Made by a program: the position numbers and the translations under genes. From assembly GCA_030039815.1 (NCBI GenBank), contig JASHUW010000283.1, positions 1 to 7,191 of the forward strand: a DNA stretch of 7,191 nucleotides. The letters run 5' to 3'. Shown here piece by piece: positions 1-6,982 of this stretch. A model generated the notes under the pieces. The model was not told where the DNA came from and did not search any database. It saw only the letters and a program-made list of their open reading frames with translations. Positions within the stretch are counted from its first letter, which is position 1, and every line of letters starts with the position of its first letter. The DNA comes from Alphaproteobacteria bacterium (GTDB taxonomy: Bacteria > Pseudomonadota > Alphaproteobacteria > ATCC43930 > CGMCC-115725).

Positions 1-678
1 CTTGCCGCGATCCCGCCGGCGGCCGAGATCATCATGATCGAGCGCGACCTGCGGCTCGTCGAGGTCACCGGTGCGCGCTATCACGCCGCGCATATATCGA
101 CCGAGGCGGCGGTCGCCGCGCTGCGCCATGCCAGGGAGCGCGGGCTGCCCGTCACCTGCGACACCGCGCCGCCTTATTTCGCGCTGAACGAAACTGCGAT
201 CGGCGACTACCGCACCTTCGCCAAGCTCTCGCCGCCGCTGCGCGGCGAGAGCGACCGCCAGGCGGTCGTCGCCGGCCTCGCCGACGGCACGATCGACGCG
301 ATCGCTAGCGACCACGCCCCGTGGGACCAGGATTCGAAGCGCCTGCCGTTTTCCTCGGCGAGCTGCGGCATCGTCGGGCTGGAGACGCTGCTGCCGCTGT
401 CGCTGGAGCTGTGGCACAACCGGCATATGAGCCTCATCGACGTGCTGCGCCGGCTGACCGTGGCGCCGGCGCGTATCCTCGGGCTCACGGTCGGGCGGCT
501 GGCGGCCGGGACGCCGGCGGATTTCGTCGTCTTCGATCCGCAAGCGAAGTACCGCATCGATACCGACCGGCTGCGCTCCAAATCGAAGAACGCGCCGTTC
601 GACGGTCGCCCGGCGCAGGGCCGCGTCGAGCTGACCGTGGTCGACGGCCGCACCATCTTCGAGCGGGAGGCGGCATGA
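1..678 (+). CDS. pyrC: Dihydroorotase, class I type, C-terminal part (5' truncated by window)
   Basis: Dihydroorotase of the amidohydrolase superfamily closes carbamoyl-aspartate to dihydroorotate in cytosolic pyrimidine synthesis. Frame 1 is open from base 1, so the gene enters from upstream; 225 residues are visible of a usual ~430. The missing half would hold the HxH metal site and the bridging lysine or aspartate. Visible family signatures are AAHIST (His codon 91-93, second metal-site His), TFAKLSPPLR (substrate loop), ASDHAP (Asp codon 310-312, the usual catalytic base), IVGLETLLPL, and the C-terminal strand region with SKSKNAPFDG. At 160-180 the protein reads DTAPPYF, with Pro (172-174) where class I enzymes usually have the metal-binding His of PHH or APH. 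It could therefore be a catalytically weak or structural PyrC-like partner of aspartate carbamoyltransferase (PyrB); pyrB commonly lies upstream in related bacteria but is outside this window. The last codons overlap the plsY start by four bases. The family call is secure; catalytic competence is not. Confidence 0.93.
   Translation, partial: LAAIPPAAEIIMIERDLRLVEVTGARYHAAHISTEAAVAALRHARERGLPVTCDTAPPYFALNETAIGDYRTFAKLSPPLRGESDRQAVVAGLADGTIDAIASDHAPWDQDSKRLPFSSASCGIVGLETLLPLSLELWHNRHMSLIDVLRRLTVAPARILGLTVGRLAAGTPADFVVFDPQAKYRIDTDRLRSKSKNAPFDGRPAQGRVELTVVDGRTIFEREAA
665..670 (+). promoter_or_regulatory. Shine-Dalgarno site of plsY
   Basis: GGGAGG lies inside the last codons of the dihydroorotase gene, 4 nt before the plsY ATG at 675. 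With the ATGA stop/start overlap it supports this start and translational coupling. Earlier in-frame starts for plsY would read through conserved pyrC sequence and add non-family residues. Confidence 0.6.
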
Positions 679-1265
679 CCCTCGGTATCGGCGCCGCCAT
701 CGTCATCGGCTATCTCTTGGGTTCGATCCCGTTCGGGGTGATCCTCACTCGCCTCGCCGGGTTCGGCGATGTCAGGAAGATCGGCTCCGGCAGCATCGGC
801 GCGACCAATGTGCTGCGCACCGGCAACAAGGCGCTGGCGGCGCTGACACTGTTGTTTGACGTGGGCAAGGGCGCCGTGGCGGCGGTGATCGGTGCGAGTT
901 GGGGCGAGCATGCGATGCTGGCGGCGGCCGCGGCGGTCATCATCGGCCATATGTTCCCGGTGTGGATCGGGTTTCGCGGCGGCAAGGGCGTGGCGACCGC
1001 GCTCGGCGTACTCGCGATCGTCGCTTGGCCGGTGGCGCTGGTCGCGGCGCTGATCTGGCTCGCGACGGCGATCCTCTTCCGCTACTCGTCGCTGGCCGCG
1101 CTCGTCGGCGCGGTGTCGGCCGCGGCGTATTCCGGGTTCGTCGTCGATGGCGAGCGGGCCGTGCTCATCGCCGCGATCGCGATCGCCGTGATCGCCAAGC
1201 ATCACGAGAACATCCGCCGCCTGCTCGCCGGCACGGAAAGCCGGATTTCCTTCACCAAGAGCTGA
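675..1265 (+). CDS. plsY: Acyl-phosphate:glycerol-3-phosphate acyltransferase PlsY
   Basis: PlsY moves an acyl group from acyl-phosphate (made by PlsX) to glycerol-3-phosphate, giving lysophosphatidic acid, the first committed step of phospholipid synthesis at the inner membrane. The 196-residue length is typical. It is strongly hydrophobic, with about five membrane segments: residues ~3-23, ~52-73, ~76-98, ~112-133 and ~136-160 by eye. Family motifs appear in order: GSIPFG near the first segment, GSGSIGATNVLRTG in the first cytoplasmic loop, DVGKG, GHMFPVWIGFRGGKGVAT (the GGKGVAT phosphate-binding loop), and the C-terminal HHENIRRLLAGTE. One oddity is Ser in GSGSIGATN where the family nearly always has Asn (GSGNxGATN). 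The ATG overlaps the pyrC stop and follows a good ribosome site. The TGA at 1263-1265 is in the same frame as the next gene, dprA, 9 nt on. The identification is secure. Confidence 0.97.
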   Translation: MTLGIGAAIVIGYLLGSIPFGVILTRLAGFGDVRKIGSGSIGATNVLRTGNKALAALTLLFDVGKGAVAAVIGASWGEHAMLAAAAAVIIGHMFPVWIGFRGGKGVATALGVLAIVAWPVALVAALIWLATAILFRYSSLAALVGAVSAAAYSGFVVDGERAVLIAAIAIAVIAKHHENIRRLLAGTESRISFTKS

Positions 1266-1268
1266 GGG
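1264..1268 (+). promoter_or_regulatory. Shine-Dalgarno site supporting a CTG start for dprA
   Basis: GAGGG overlaps the plsY stop codon and lies 6 nt before the CTG at 1275. This is normal spacing and is the main local support for initiation at CTG, because the frame has no ATG, GTG or TTG between the plsY stop and the conserved DprA N-terminus. Confidence 0.45.
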
Positions 1269-1274
1269 CGAGCC

Positions 1275-2405
1275 CTGGCCGCGCGCGAGCTCGACCCCGA
1301 GGAGCGGCTGGACTGGCTGCGCCTCTGCCGCACCGAGAGCATCGGCCCGGTCACCTTCTATGCGCTGCTGCGGCGATTCGGCTCGGCCAAGGCGGCGCTC
1401 GACGCGGTGCCGCGGCTCGGGCGCCGCGACCTCGCCGTCTACAGCCGCGGCGCGGCGGAAAAGGAGATGACCGCCCTCGCCCGCCTCGGCGCGCGGCTAA
1501 TCTGCTGGGGCGAGCCTGGCTATCCCGAGGCGCTCGCCACTATCGAGGACGCGCCGCCGGTGTTGACGCTGCTCGGACGCGGCGAGTTGATTGCCGCGCC
1601 TATCGTCGCGATCGTGGGCGCGCGCAACGCCTCGGCCAATGGCCGGCGGCTCGCGCACGACCTGGCGGCCGGGCTCGGCGAGGCCGGCGTGGTTGTCGCT
1701 TCGGGCATGGCGCGCGGCATCGATGCGGCGGCGCATGGCGGCGCGCTGGCGACCGGCTCGATCGCGGTTGTCGCCGGCGGCGTCGATGTCGTCTACCCGC
1801 CGGAAAATCGCGGGCTCTACGACGCGCTGGCGCGCGACGGCGCCATCGTCGCGGAATTGCCGCTCGGCATCGAGCCGCAGGCGCGCCACTTCCCGCGCCG
1901 CAACCGTATCATCTCGGGCCTGTCGCTGGGGGTCGTGGTGGTCGAGGCGGCGGCGAAATCGGGCTCGCTGATCACCGCTCGCTTCGCGCTGGAGCAAGGG
2001 CGTGAAGTGTTCGCGGTGCCCGGCTCGCCGCTCGATCCGCGCAGCCGCGGCTGCAACGACCTGCTGCGCAACGGCGCGACGCTGACCGAGACCGCGACGG
2101 ACATCACTACGCAATTGGGGCCGCTGCTGCACGGCGCGCCCCTGTTGCCGATGCCCCCAAGACGGGCCGCAACCCAGCGCGACCTGCCCCTGTCGGCACC
2201 CCTGCCCGGCCCGGCGCCGGCCACGATCGACGGCGAGGCCGGGCTCGACATGATCCTCGAAAAGCTGTCGCCGACGCCCGTCGCGGTTGACGAACTGGTG
2301 CGCCAATGCCAATTGTCAGCCGCCGCGGTCGCGACCTTGTTGCTCGAACTGGAACTCGCGGGGCGCATCGAGCGTCATCCCGGCAATCTGGTATCGCGCC
2401 GCTGA
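1275..2405 (+). CDS. dprA: DNA-processing protein DprA (Smf), probable CTG start
   Basis: DprA binds incoming single-stranded DNA in the cytoplasm and loads RecA on it during natural transformation; it is also kept by many bacteria not known to be competent. From CTG 1275 the protein is 376 residues. Residues ~10-75 form the N-terminal SAM/helix-hairpin-like region (LDWLRLCRTESIGPVTF). Residues ~105-320 are the Rossmann-like DNA-binding core: VAIVGARNAS, SGMARGIDAAAH (Arg near 147), GGVDVVYPPEN, FPRRNRIISGLS, KSGSLITARFALEQGREV, AVPGSPLDPRSRGCNDLLR. A Pro/Ala-rich linker then leads to a C-terminal winged-helix DprA domain (DMILEKLSPTPVAVDEL to GNLVSRR). The first standard start is GTG 1407, which would cut off about 44 residues that match the family, so I prefer CTG 1275. 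The gene shares the plsY frame and follows its stop by 9 nt, suggesting coupled translation. topA follows after 33 nt. The identity is firm; the start is uncertain. Confidence 0.93.
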   Translation: MAARELDPEERLDWLRLCRTESIGPVTFYALLRRFGSAKAALDAVPRLGRRDLAVYSRGAAEKEMTALARLGARLICWGEPGYPEALATIEDAPPVLTLLGRGELIAAPIVAIVGARNASANGRRLAHDLAAGLGEAGVVVASGMARGIDAAAHGGALATGSIAVVAGGVDVVYPPENRGLYDALARDGAIVAELPLGIEPQARHFPRRNRIISGLSLGVVVVEAAAKSGSLITARFALEQGREVFAVPGSPLDPRSRGCNDLLRNGATLTETATDITTQLGPLLHGAPLLPMPPRRAATQRDLPLSAPLPGPAPATIDGEAGLDMILEKLSPTPVAVDELVRQCQLSAAAVATLLLELELAGRIERHPGNLVSRR

Positions 2406-2438
2406 CCGGGGCCTCGGCCTCGCCACACGATCGGGTCC

Positions 2439-5111
2439 ATGAACGTCGTCATCGTCGAATCGCCGGCCAAAGCGAAGACCATCAATAAATATCTCGGGCG
2501 CGACTACAAGGTCGTGGCGAGCTACGGCCATGTGCGCGATCTGCCGGCGAAGGACGGCTCGGTGCTCCCCGACGCCGATTTCGCGATGTCGTGGGAGGTG
2601 GACGGCAAGTCCGAAAAGCATGTCCGCGCGATGGCCGAGGCGGTGCGCGGCGCCGATCGGCTTTATCTCGCCACCGACCCCGACCGCGAAGGCGAGGCGA
2701 TCTCGTGGCATGTCAACGAGGTGCTGAAGAACCGCCGCGCGCTGAAGGGTGTCGACGTCAAGCGCGTCGTGTTCAACGAAGTGACGCGCAACGCGGTTCT
2801 CGATGCTTTCACCAAGCCGCGCGATATCGATATCGAGCTGGTCGATGCCTATCTGGCGCGACGCGCGCTCGATTACCTGGTCGGGTTCACGCTCTCGCCG
2901 GTGCTGTGGCGCAAGCTGCCCGGCAGCCGCTCGGCAGGACGAGTGCAATCGGTCGCGCTGCGCCTTATCTGCGAGCGCGAAGCCGAGATCGAAGCATTCA
3001 AGGCGCGCGAATACTGGACGGTCGAGGTTGAGTTCACGACCGAGGCGGGCGAGAAATTTACCGCGCGGCTGACCCGGCTCGACGGCAAACGGCTCGACCG
3101 CTACGACCTCGACAGCGAGCAAAAGGCACGTGCGGCGGCCGACGCCATCCTCGCCGCGCCCGGCTTCTCGGTCACCTCGATCGAGCGCCGGCAGACCCGG
3201 CGCAACCCATTCCCGCCTTTCACCACCTCGACCTTGCAGCAGGAAGCCTCACGCAAGCTCGGCTTCGGCGCGAGCCGGACGATGCGCCTCGCGCAGCGGC
3301 TCTACGAGGGGGTCGATCTCGACGGCGATACGGTGGGCCTCATCACCTACATGCGCACCGACGGGGTCGCGATCGCGGGCGAGGCGATCGCCGCCGCGCG
3401 CAGCCTGATCGCGCAGGAGTTCGGCGAGCGATACCTACCCAACAGCCCGCGCGTCTACCGCAGCCCGGCAAAGAACGCGCAGGAGGCGCACGAGGCGATC
3501 CGCCCGACCGACCTGACCCGTAAGCCCGGCGATGTCGCGCGCCATCTCGACAGCGATCACCGCCGGCTCTACGAGCTGATTTGGAAGCGCACCGTCGCGA
3601 GCCAGATGGAATCGGCGCTGCTCGATCAGGTCGGCATCGATATCGCCGATCCTTCCGGCCGCATCGGGCTGCACGCGACCGGCACGACGACGCTGTTCGA
3701 CGGCTTCCTCAAGCTCTATCAGGAAGACCAGGACGACGCGGCCGAGGACGAGGAAAACCGCCGCCTGCCATCGATGCGCGAGAAAGAGCGCTTGGCGCGC
3801 GGCGCGGTCAGCCCGAGCCAGCATTTCACCCAGCCGCCGCCGCGCTACAGCGAGGCCAGCCTCGTCAAGAAACTGGAAGAGCTGGGCATCGGCAGACCAT
3901 CGACCTACGCCTCGATTCTTCAAGTTCTGCAAGATCGCAATTATGTGCGGCTCGACAAGCGGCGCTTCGTGCCGGAAGACCGCGGACGGCTGGTGACCGC
4001 GTTCCTCACCAGCTTTTTCGAGCGCTATGTCGAGTACAATTTCACCGCCGATCTCGAAAACCAGCTCGACGACATTTCCGGCGGGCGGATCGACTGGAAA
4101 GAGGTGCTGCGCAGGTTTTGGCAGGATTTTTCCCACGCGATCGACGGCACCAAGGACCTCAAGATCGGCGACGTGCTGAAGGCGCTCGATGAGGGGCTGG
4201 GGCGACATTTTTTTCCCGACGACGGTTCGGGGCGCGACGTGCGGCGCTGCCCGGTCTGCGGCGACGGCAAGCTGTCGCTAAAGCTCGGTCGTTTCGGCGC
4301 GTTTATCGGCTGCTCGAACTATCCGAATTGCCGCTATACCCGGGCGCTCGGGATCGAGAACGAGAGCGACGCCAAGGCGCCGGCGGCGCCCGACACCGAG
4401 CTGGGGACCGACCCGGCAAGCGGGCTGCCGGTGTCGCTGAGGAAAGGCCCCTACGGCCATTACATCCAGCTCGGCGCGGGCGAGAACGGAGACAAGCCGA
4501 AGCGGGTCGCGCTGCCGCGCGGCATGGAGCCGGGCAGCGTGACGCTCGACATCGCCATCAAGCTGCTCGCCTTGCCGCGCGAGGTGGGCCGGCATCCCGA
4601 TACCGGCGAGCCGATCATCGCCGGCATCGGGCGGTTCGGCGCGTATCTCAAGCTCGGCAACACCTTCGCCTCGCTCGGTGCCGACGACGACGTGCTCAAT
4701 ATCGGCCTCAACCGCGCCGTGACGGTGCTCGCCGAAGCGCAAAACAAAGCCGGCGGACGCCGCGGTCCGCAATTGCTGCGCGAGCTGGGCGAACATCCCG
4801 AGGGCGGCATCGTCGGGCTTTATCGCGGCCGCTACGGGCCTTACGTGAGCCATGAGGGGCTGATCGCGTCGCTGCCCAAAGCGGCCGATCCCGACCGGTT
4901 CACCCTCGCCGAGGCGCTACCCCTGCTGGCAGCGCAAAAGGCGAAGGGGAAGACCGCCCGCAAGCCGCGCCCGGCCACGGCCGCTCCTGCTGCCGCCGCC
5001 AACGGCGTGCGCCGCGCCGCCAGGAAGCCGGCGCGGAAACCCGCCGGTCGCGCGAAAGCAAACTCCGGCAAAGCGAGACGCGCCTCATCGAGCCGTCCGG
5101 CAAATCCCTAA
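2439..5111 (+). CDS. topA: DNA topoisomerase I (type IA, omega protein)
   Basis: TopA relaxes negative supercoils by cutting one strand through a 5'-phosphotyrosine bond and passing the other strand, with Mg2+. The protein has 890 residues, in the usual alphaproteobacterial range. The Toprim domain begins with VIVESPAKAKTI (Glu7) and contains TDPDREGEAISWH (Asp80, Asp82, Glu84, metal-binding). The four-domain catalytic core follows (LDYLVGFTLSPVLWRKL, SAGRVQSVALRLI, FPPFTTSTLQQEA), with the catalytic Tyr304 in LITYMRTDG and Arg306 beside it, then EAHEAIRPTD and GIGRPSTYASI. The C-terminus has one tetracysteine zinc finger (Cys604, 607, 625, 631) and three cysteine-free TopA_C repeats starting near residues 655, 719 and 785 (GPYGHYIQLG, GRFGAYLKLG, GRYGPYVSHEG). 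A Lys/Arg/Ala/Pro-rich DNA-binding tail runs from ~835 to 890. The ribosome site before ATG 2439 is weak. A T7 run at about residues 590-592 interrupts GC-rich sequence. The last few tail residues may be altered by the abnormal junction with rnr. Confidence 0.98.
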   Translation: MNVVIVESPAKAKTINKYLGRDYKVVASYGHVRDLPAKDGSVLPDADFAMSWEVDGKSEKHVRAMAEAVRGADRLYLATDPDREGEAISWHVNEVLKNRRALKGVDVKRVVFNEVTRNAVLDAFTKPRDIDIELVDAYLARRALDYLVGFTLSPVLWRKLPGSRSAGRVQSVALRLICEREAEIEAFKAREYWTVEVEFTTEAGEKFTARLTRLDGKRLDRYDLDSEQKARAAADAILAAPGFSVTSIERRQTRRNPFPPFTTSTLQQEASRKLGFGASRTMRLAQRLYEGVDLDGDTVGLITYMRTDGVAIAGEAIAAARSLIAQEFGERYLPNSPRVYRSPAKNAQEAHEAIRPTDLTRKPGDVARHLDSDHRRLYELIWKRTVASQMESALLDQVGIDIADPSGRIGLHATGTTTLFDGFLKLYQEDQDDAAEDEENRRLPSMREKERLARGAVSPSQHFTQPPPRYSEASLVKKLEELGIGRPSTYASILQVLQDRNYVRLDKRRFVPEDRGRLVTAFLTSFFERYVEYNFTADLENQLDDISGGRIDWKEVLRRFWQDFSHAIDGTKDLKIGDVLKALDEGLGRHFFPDDGSGRDVRRCPVCGDGKLSLKLGRFGAFIGCSNYPNCRYTRALGIENESDAKAPAAPDTELGTDPASGLPVSLRKGPYGHYIQLGAGENGDKPKRVALPRGMEPGSVTLDIAIKLLALPREVGRHPDTGEPIIAGIGRFGAYLKLGNTFASLGADDDVLNIGLNRAVTVLAEAQNKAGGRRGPQLLRELGEHPEGGIVGLYRGRYGPYVSHEGLIASLPKAADPDRFTLAEALPLLAAQKAKGKTARKPRPATAAPAAAANGVRRAARKPARKPAGRAKANSGKARRASSSRPANP

Positions 5112-5170
5112 GCGGCGAGCCTTCAGGCCCCGTCGTCGGCGTCTTTCGCCGCACCCATGACGGCGGGCGC

Positions 5171-6877
5171 GTGCTGCCCGCCGATCGCCGCAACCGCGTG
5201 GAGTACATTGTCGAGCCGGCGCAGATCGCTGGCGCGACGAACGGAGAGCTGGTCGCCGCGGAGCTGCTGCCGGCGCGACGCTATGGCCCGCCGCGGGTGA
5301 AAATCCTCGAGCGGCTAGGCTCGCCGGACGCGCCCGGCGCAATCAGCCTCATTTCGATCGCGCAGTTCGAAATTCCGCATGTCTTCTCCACCGCCGTGCT
5401 GGCGGAGGCCGATGCGGCGGGGCCGGCCGATTCCAGCGGTCGCGCCGATCTCCGCGACCTGGATCTGGTGACCATCGACGGCGCCGACGCGCGCGATTTC
5501 GACGACGCGGTATGGGCCGAGACCGACCCCGATGCGCGAAATCCCGGCGGCTGGCATCTCGTCGTCGCGATCGCGGACGTGGCGCATTACGTCGCGCCGG
5601 GCGGCGCGCTCGACCGCGAGGCGCGCGAACGCGGCAACTCGGTCTACTTCCCCGACCGCGTCGTGCCGATGCTGCCCGAGGCGCTGTCGAACGGGTTGTG
5701 CTCGCTGAAGCCGCAGGAAGACCGCGCCTGTCTCGCGGCGCATCTGTGGATCGACCGCGACGGAAGGAAGCTGCGGCACGCTTTCGAGCGCGCGATCATG
5801 CGCTCCGCAGCGCGGCTGACCTACGAGCAAGTGCAGGCAGCGCAGGACGGCGCACCGACGCTGCCGATCCCCAAAACACGGCTCGACGCGCTTTACGGCG
5901 CCTTCGCCGCGCTCGACCGCGCCCGCGCCGCGCGCGGCGCGCTGGCGCTCGATCTTGTCGAATACCGCGTCGTGCTCGACACGAAGGGCCTGCCGGTCGG
6001 CATCGAACCGCGCCGGCGGCTGGACAGCCACCGGCTGATCGAGGAATTCATGATCCTCGCCAATGTCGCGGCGGCCGAGGAACTGGAGACGCGGCGCCGG
6101 CCCAGCCTCTACCGCGTCCACGACGCGCCGGATCGCGAACGCCTCGACGCGCTGCGCCTCGCGCTCGCCGATATCGATATTCCCGGGCTCAGCCTGGCAA
6201 AGGGCCAGGTGATCCGTCCGGAGCTGTTCAACCGCGTACTGGCCAAGGTCGCCGGCCGGCCCGAGGCGGCGCTGGTCAACGATCTCGTGCTGCGCGCCCA
6301 GGCGCAGGCAATCTACAGCCCCGACAATATCGGCCATTTCGGGCTGGCGCTTAGGCGCTACGCGCACTTCACCTCGCCGATCCGGCGCTATGCCGACCTG
6401 CTGGTGCATCGCGCGCTGCTCGGCGAGGGCATGCCGCGCGACGCACTCGGCACGGTCGGCAAGCATGTCTCGGTCACCGAACGGCGCGCCGTCGCCGCCG
6501 AACGCGCCGCGCTCGAACGCTACCGCGCGCGGCTGCTCGGCGACCGCATCGGCGAAGCCTTCCCGGCGCGGGTCAGCGGCGTTCAGCGTTTTGGCCTGTT
6601 CCTGGCCCTGCCCGACAGCGGCGCCGAGGGGCTTCTGCCGATCGGCAATCTGCCGCCCGATTTCTATCATTTCGATGCACGGCGCTTGCGCCTCAGCGGA
6701 CGGCACTCGCGCCGCGGTTTCGGGCTCGGCGACACGTTGTCGGTGCGCCTTGCCGAAGCCGACCCGCTCGGCGGCAGGCTCGTCTTTCGGCTCGACGAGG
6801 CGGTCGCCGAGCGCCCGCGATCGTCCACCCTCCGGCGGCGCAAACGCCCGGCGCGGCGGGTCGGGCGGCCACGCTGA
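5171..6877 (+). CDS. rnr: RNase R/RNase II family 3'-5' exoribonuclease lacking its N-terminal domains
   Basis: RNase R degrades structured RNA from the 3' end to short oligonucleotides, using Mg2+, in the cytoplasm (rRNA quality control, mRNA and tmRNA-linked decay). From GTG 5171 the protein is 568 residues. Most of the second cold-shock domain is at ~1-60. The RNB domain (~90-430) holds TIDGADARDFDDAV with Asp103, 109, 111 and 112, matching E. coli RNase R Asp272, 278, 280 and 281. It also has RGNSVYFPDRVVPMLPEALS, EEFMILAN and HFTSPIRRYADLLVHR (from ~399). The S1 domain is at ~457-545 (PARVSGVQRFGLFLALPDSGAEG), followed by a short basic tail. Compared with E. coli (813 residues), about 169 residues are missing at the front: the winged helix, first cold-shock domain and part of the second. 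The frame stays open back to 4856, and family-like residues (VVGVFRRTHDGGR, 5132-5170) precede the GTG, yet no ATG, GTG or TTG exists upstream. The true start is therefore unclear, and the gene may be 5'-deleted or damaged by assembly. The catalytic parts are intact. Confidence 0.88.
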   Translation: MLPADRRNRVEYIVEPAQIAGATNGELVAAELLPARRYGPPRVKILERLGSPDAPGAISLISIAQFEIPHVFSTAVLAEADAAGPADSSGRADLRDLDLVTIDGADARDFDDAVWAETDPDARNPGGWHLVVAIADVAHYVAPGGALDREARERGNSVYFPDRVVPMLPEALSNGLCSLKPQEDRACLAAHLWIDRDGRKLRHAFERAIMRSAARLTYEQVQAAQDGAPTLPIPKTRLDALYGAFAALDRARAARGALALDLVEYRVVLDTKGLPVGIEPRRRLDSHRLIEEFMILANVAAAEELETRRRPSLYRVHDAPDRERLDALRLALADIDIPGLSLAKGQVIRPELFNRVLAKVAGRPEAALVNDLVLRAQAQAIYSPDNIGHFGLALRRYAHFTSPIRRYADLLVHRALLGEGMPRDALGTVGKHVSVTERRAVAAERAALERYRARLLGDRIGEAFPARVSGVQRFGLFLALPDSGAEGLLPIGNLPPDFYHFDARRLRLSGRHSRRGFGLGDTLSVRLAEADPLGGRLVFRLDEAVAERPRSSTLRRRKRPARRVGRPR

Positions 6878-6898
6878 GGCACACCCGACCGGCGCTTG

Positions 6899-6927
6899 TT
6901 GATCGCGGCACGACAAGAAACTACTGT
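6899..6927 (+). promoter_or_regulatory. Weak sigma70-like promoter candidate before the lipoprotein gene
   Basis: TTGATC (6899-6904, 4 of 6 to TTGACA) and TACTGT (6922-6927, 3 of 6 to TATAAT) are separated by 17 nt in the least GC-rich part of this gap. A transcript from here would begin just before the hairpin at 6942-6959. The match is weak and rests on spacing and position. Confidence 0.22.
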
Positions 6928-6941
6928 GGGGCCGCCACTGA

Positions 6942-6959
6942 CGGGCCGGTGCCGGCCCG
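6942..6959 (+). terminator. GC-rich hairpin downstream of rnr, possible terminator or 5' leader structure
   Basis: A perfect 8-bp inverted repeat, CGGGCCGG and CCGGCCCG, is separated by only TG (in practice a loop of about 4 after the inner pair opens). It lies 64 nt after the rnr stop and 37 nt before the next start. No T tract follows (the next bases are AAACGCG), so it is not a classical intrinsic terminator. It could mark the 3' end of the operon transcript or sit in the leader of the next gene. Confidence 0.35.
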
Positions 6960-6982
6960 AAACGCGCCGTGATTGGCGGACC

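Noticed and set aside
321..674. Possible N-terminal extension of plsY in the same frame
   Set aside because: The residues before ATG 675 are a frame-shifted reading of conserved pyrC. PlsY homology and a good ribosome site begin at 675.
1171..1199. Overlapping GCGATCGC palindromes at the end of plsY
   Set aside because: They follow from alternating Ala-Ile codons in a membrane segment and are not clustered elsewhere as a functional repeat.
207..1205. A 332-codon minus-strand frame across pyrC and plsY
   Set aside because: It is a low-complexity Arg/Asp/His-rich shadow of two clearly recognised plus-strand genes.
899..2005. A 368-codon plus-strand frame spanning plsY and dprA
   Set aside because: It is Arg/Ala/Gly-rich out-of-frame translation; both genes it overlaps have strong family motifs in another frame.
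2406..2438. GGCCTC repeats between dprA and topA as a possible regulatory element
   Set aside because: This is only 33 nt with two short direct repeats, no convincing hairpin or promoter; it is expected by chance at this GC content.
2822..2835. 14-bp perfect palindrome CGATATCGATATCG
   Set aside because: It encodes the DIDIE stretch of TopA, and similar GATATCGAT strings recur wherever Asp-Ile codons alternate, as near 3640 and 6170. No operator context.
2316..3122. A 268-codon minus-strand frame opposite the topA 5' end
   Set aside because: It is a shadow of the Toprim and core domains of topA, with no ribosome site or domain.
5315..6916. A 533-codon open frame on the minus strand opposite rnr
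   Set aside because: It mirrors the RNase R codons in GC-rich DNA; its translation is Arg/Ala/Gly-rich with no recognisable domain, while the plus strand has full RNB and S1 motifs.
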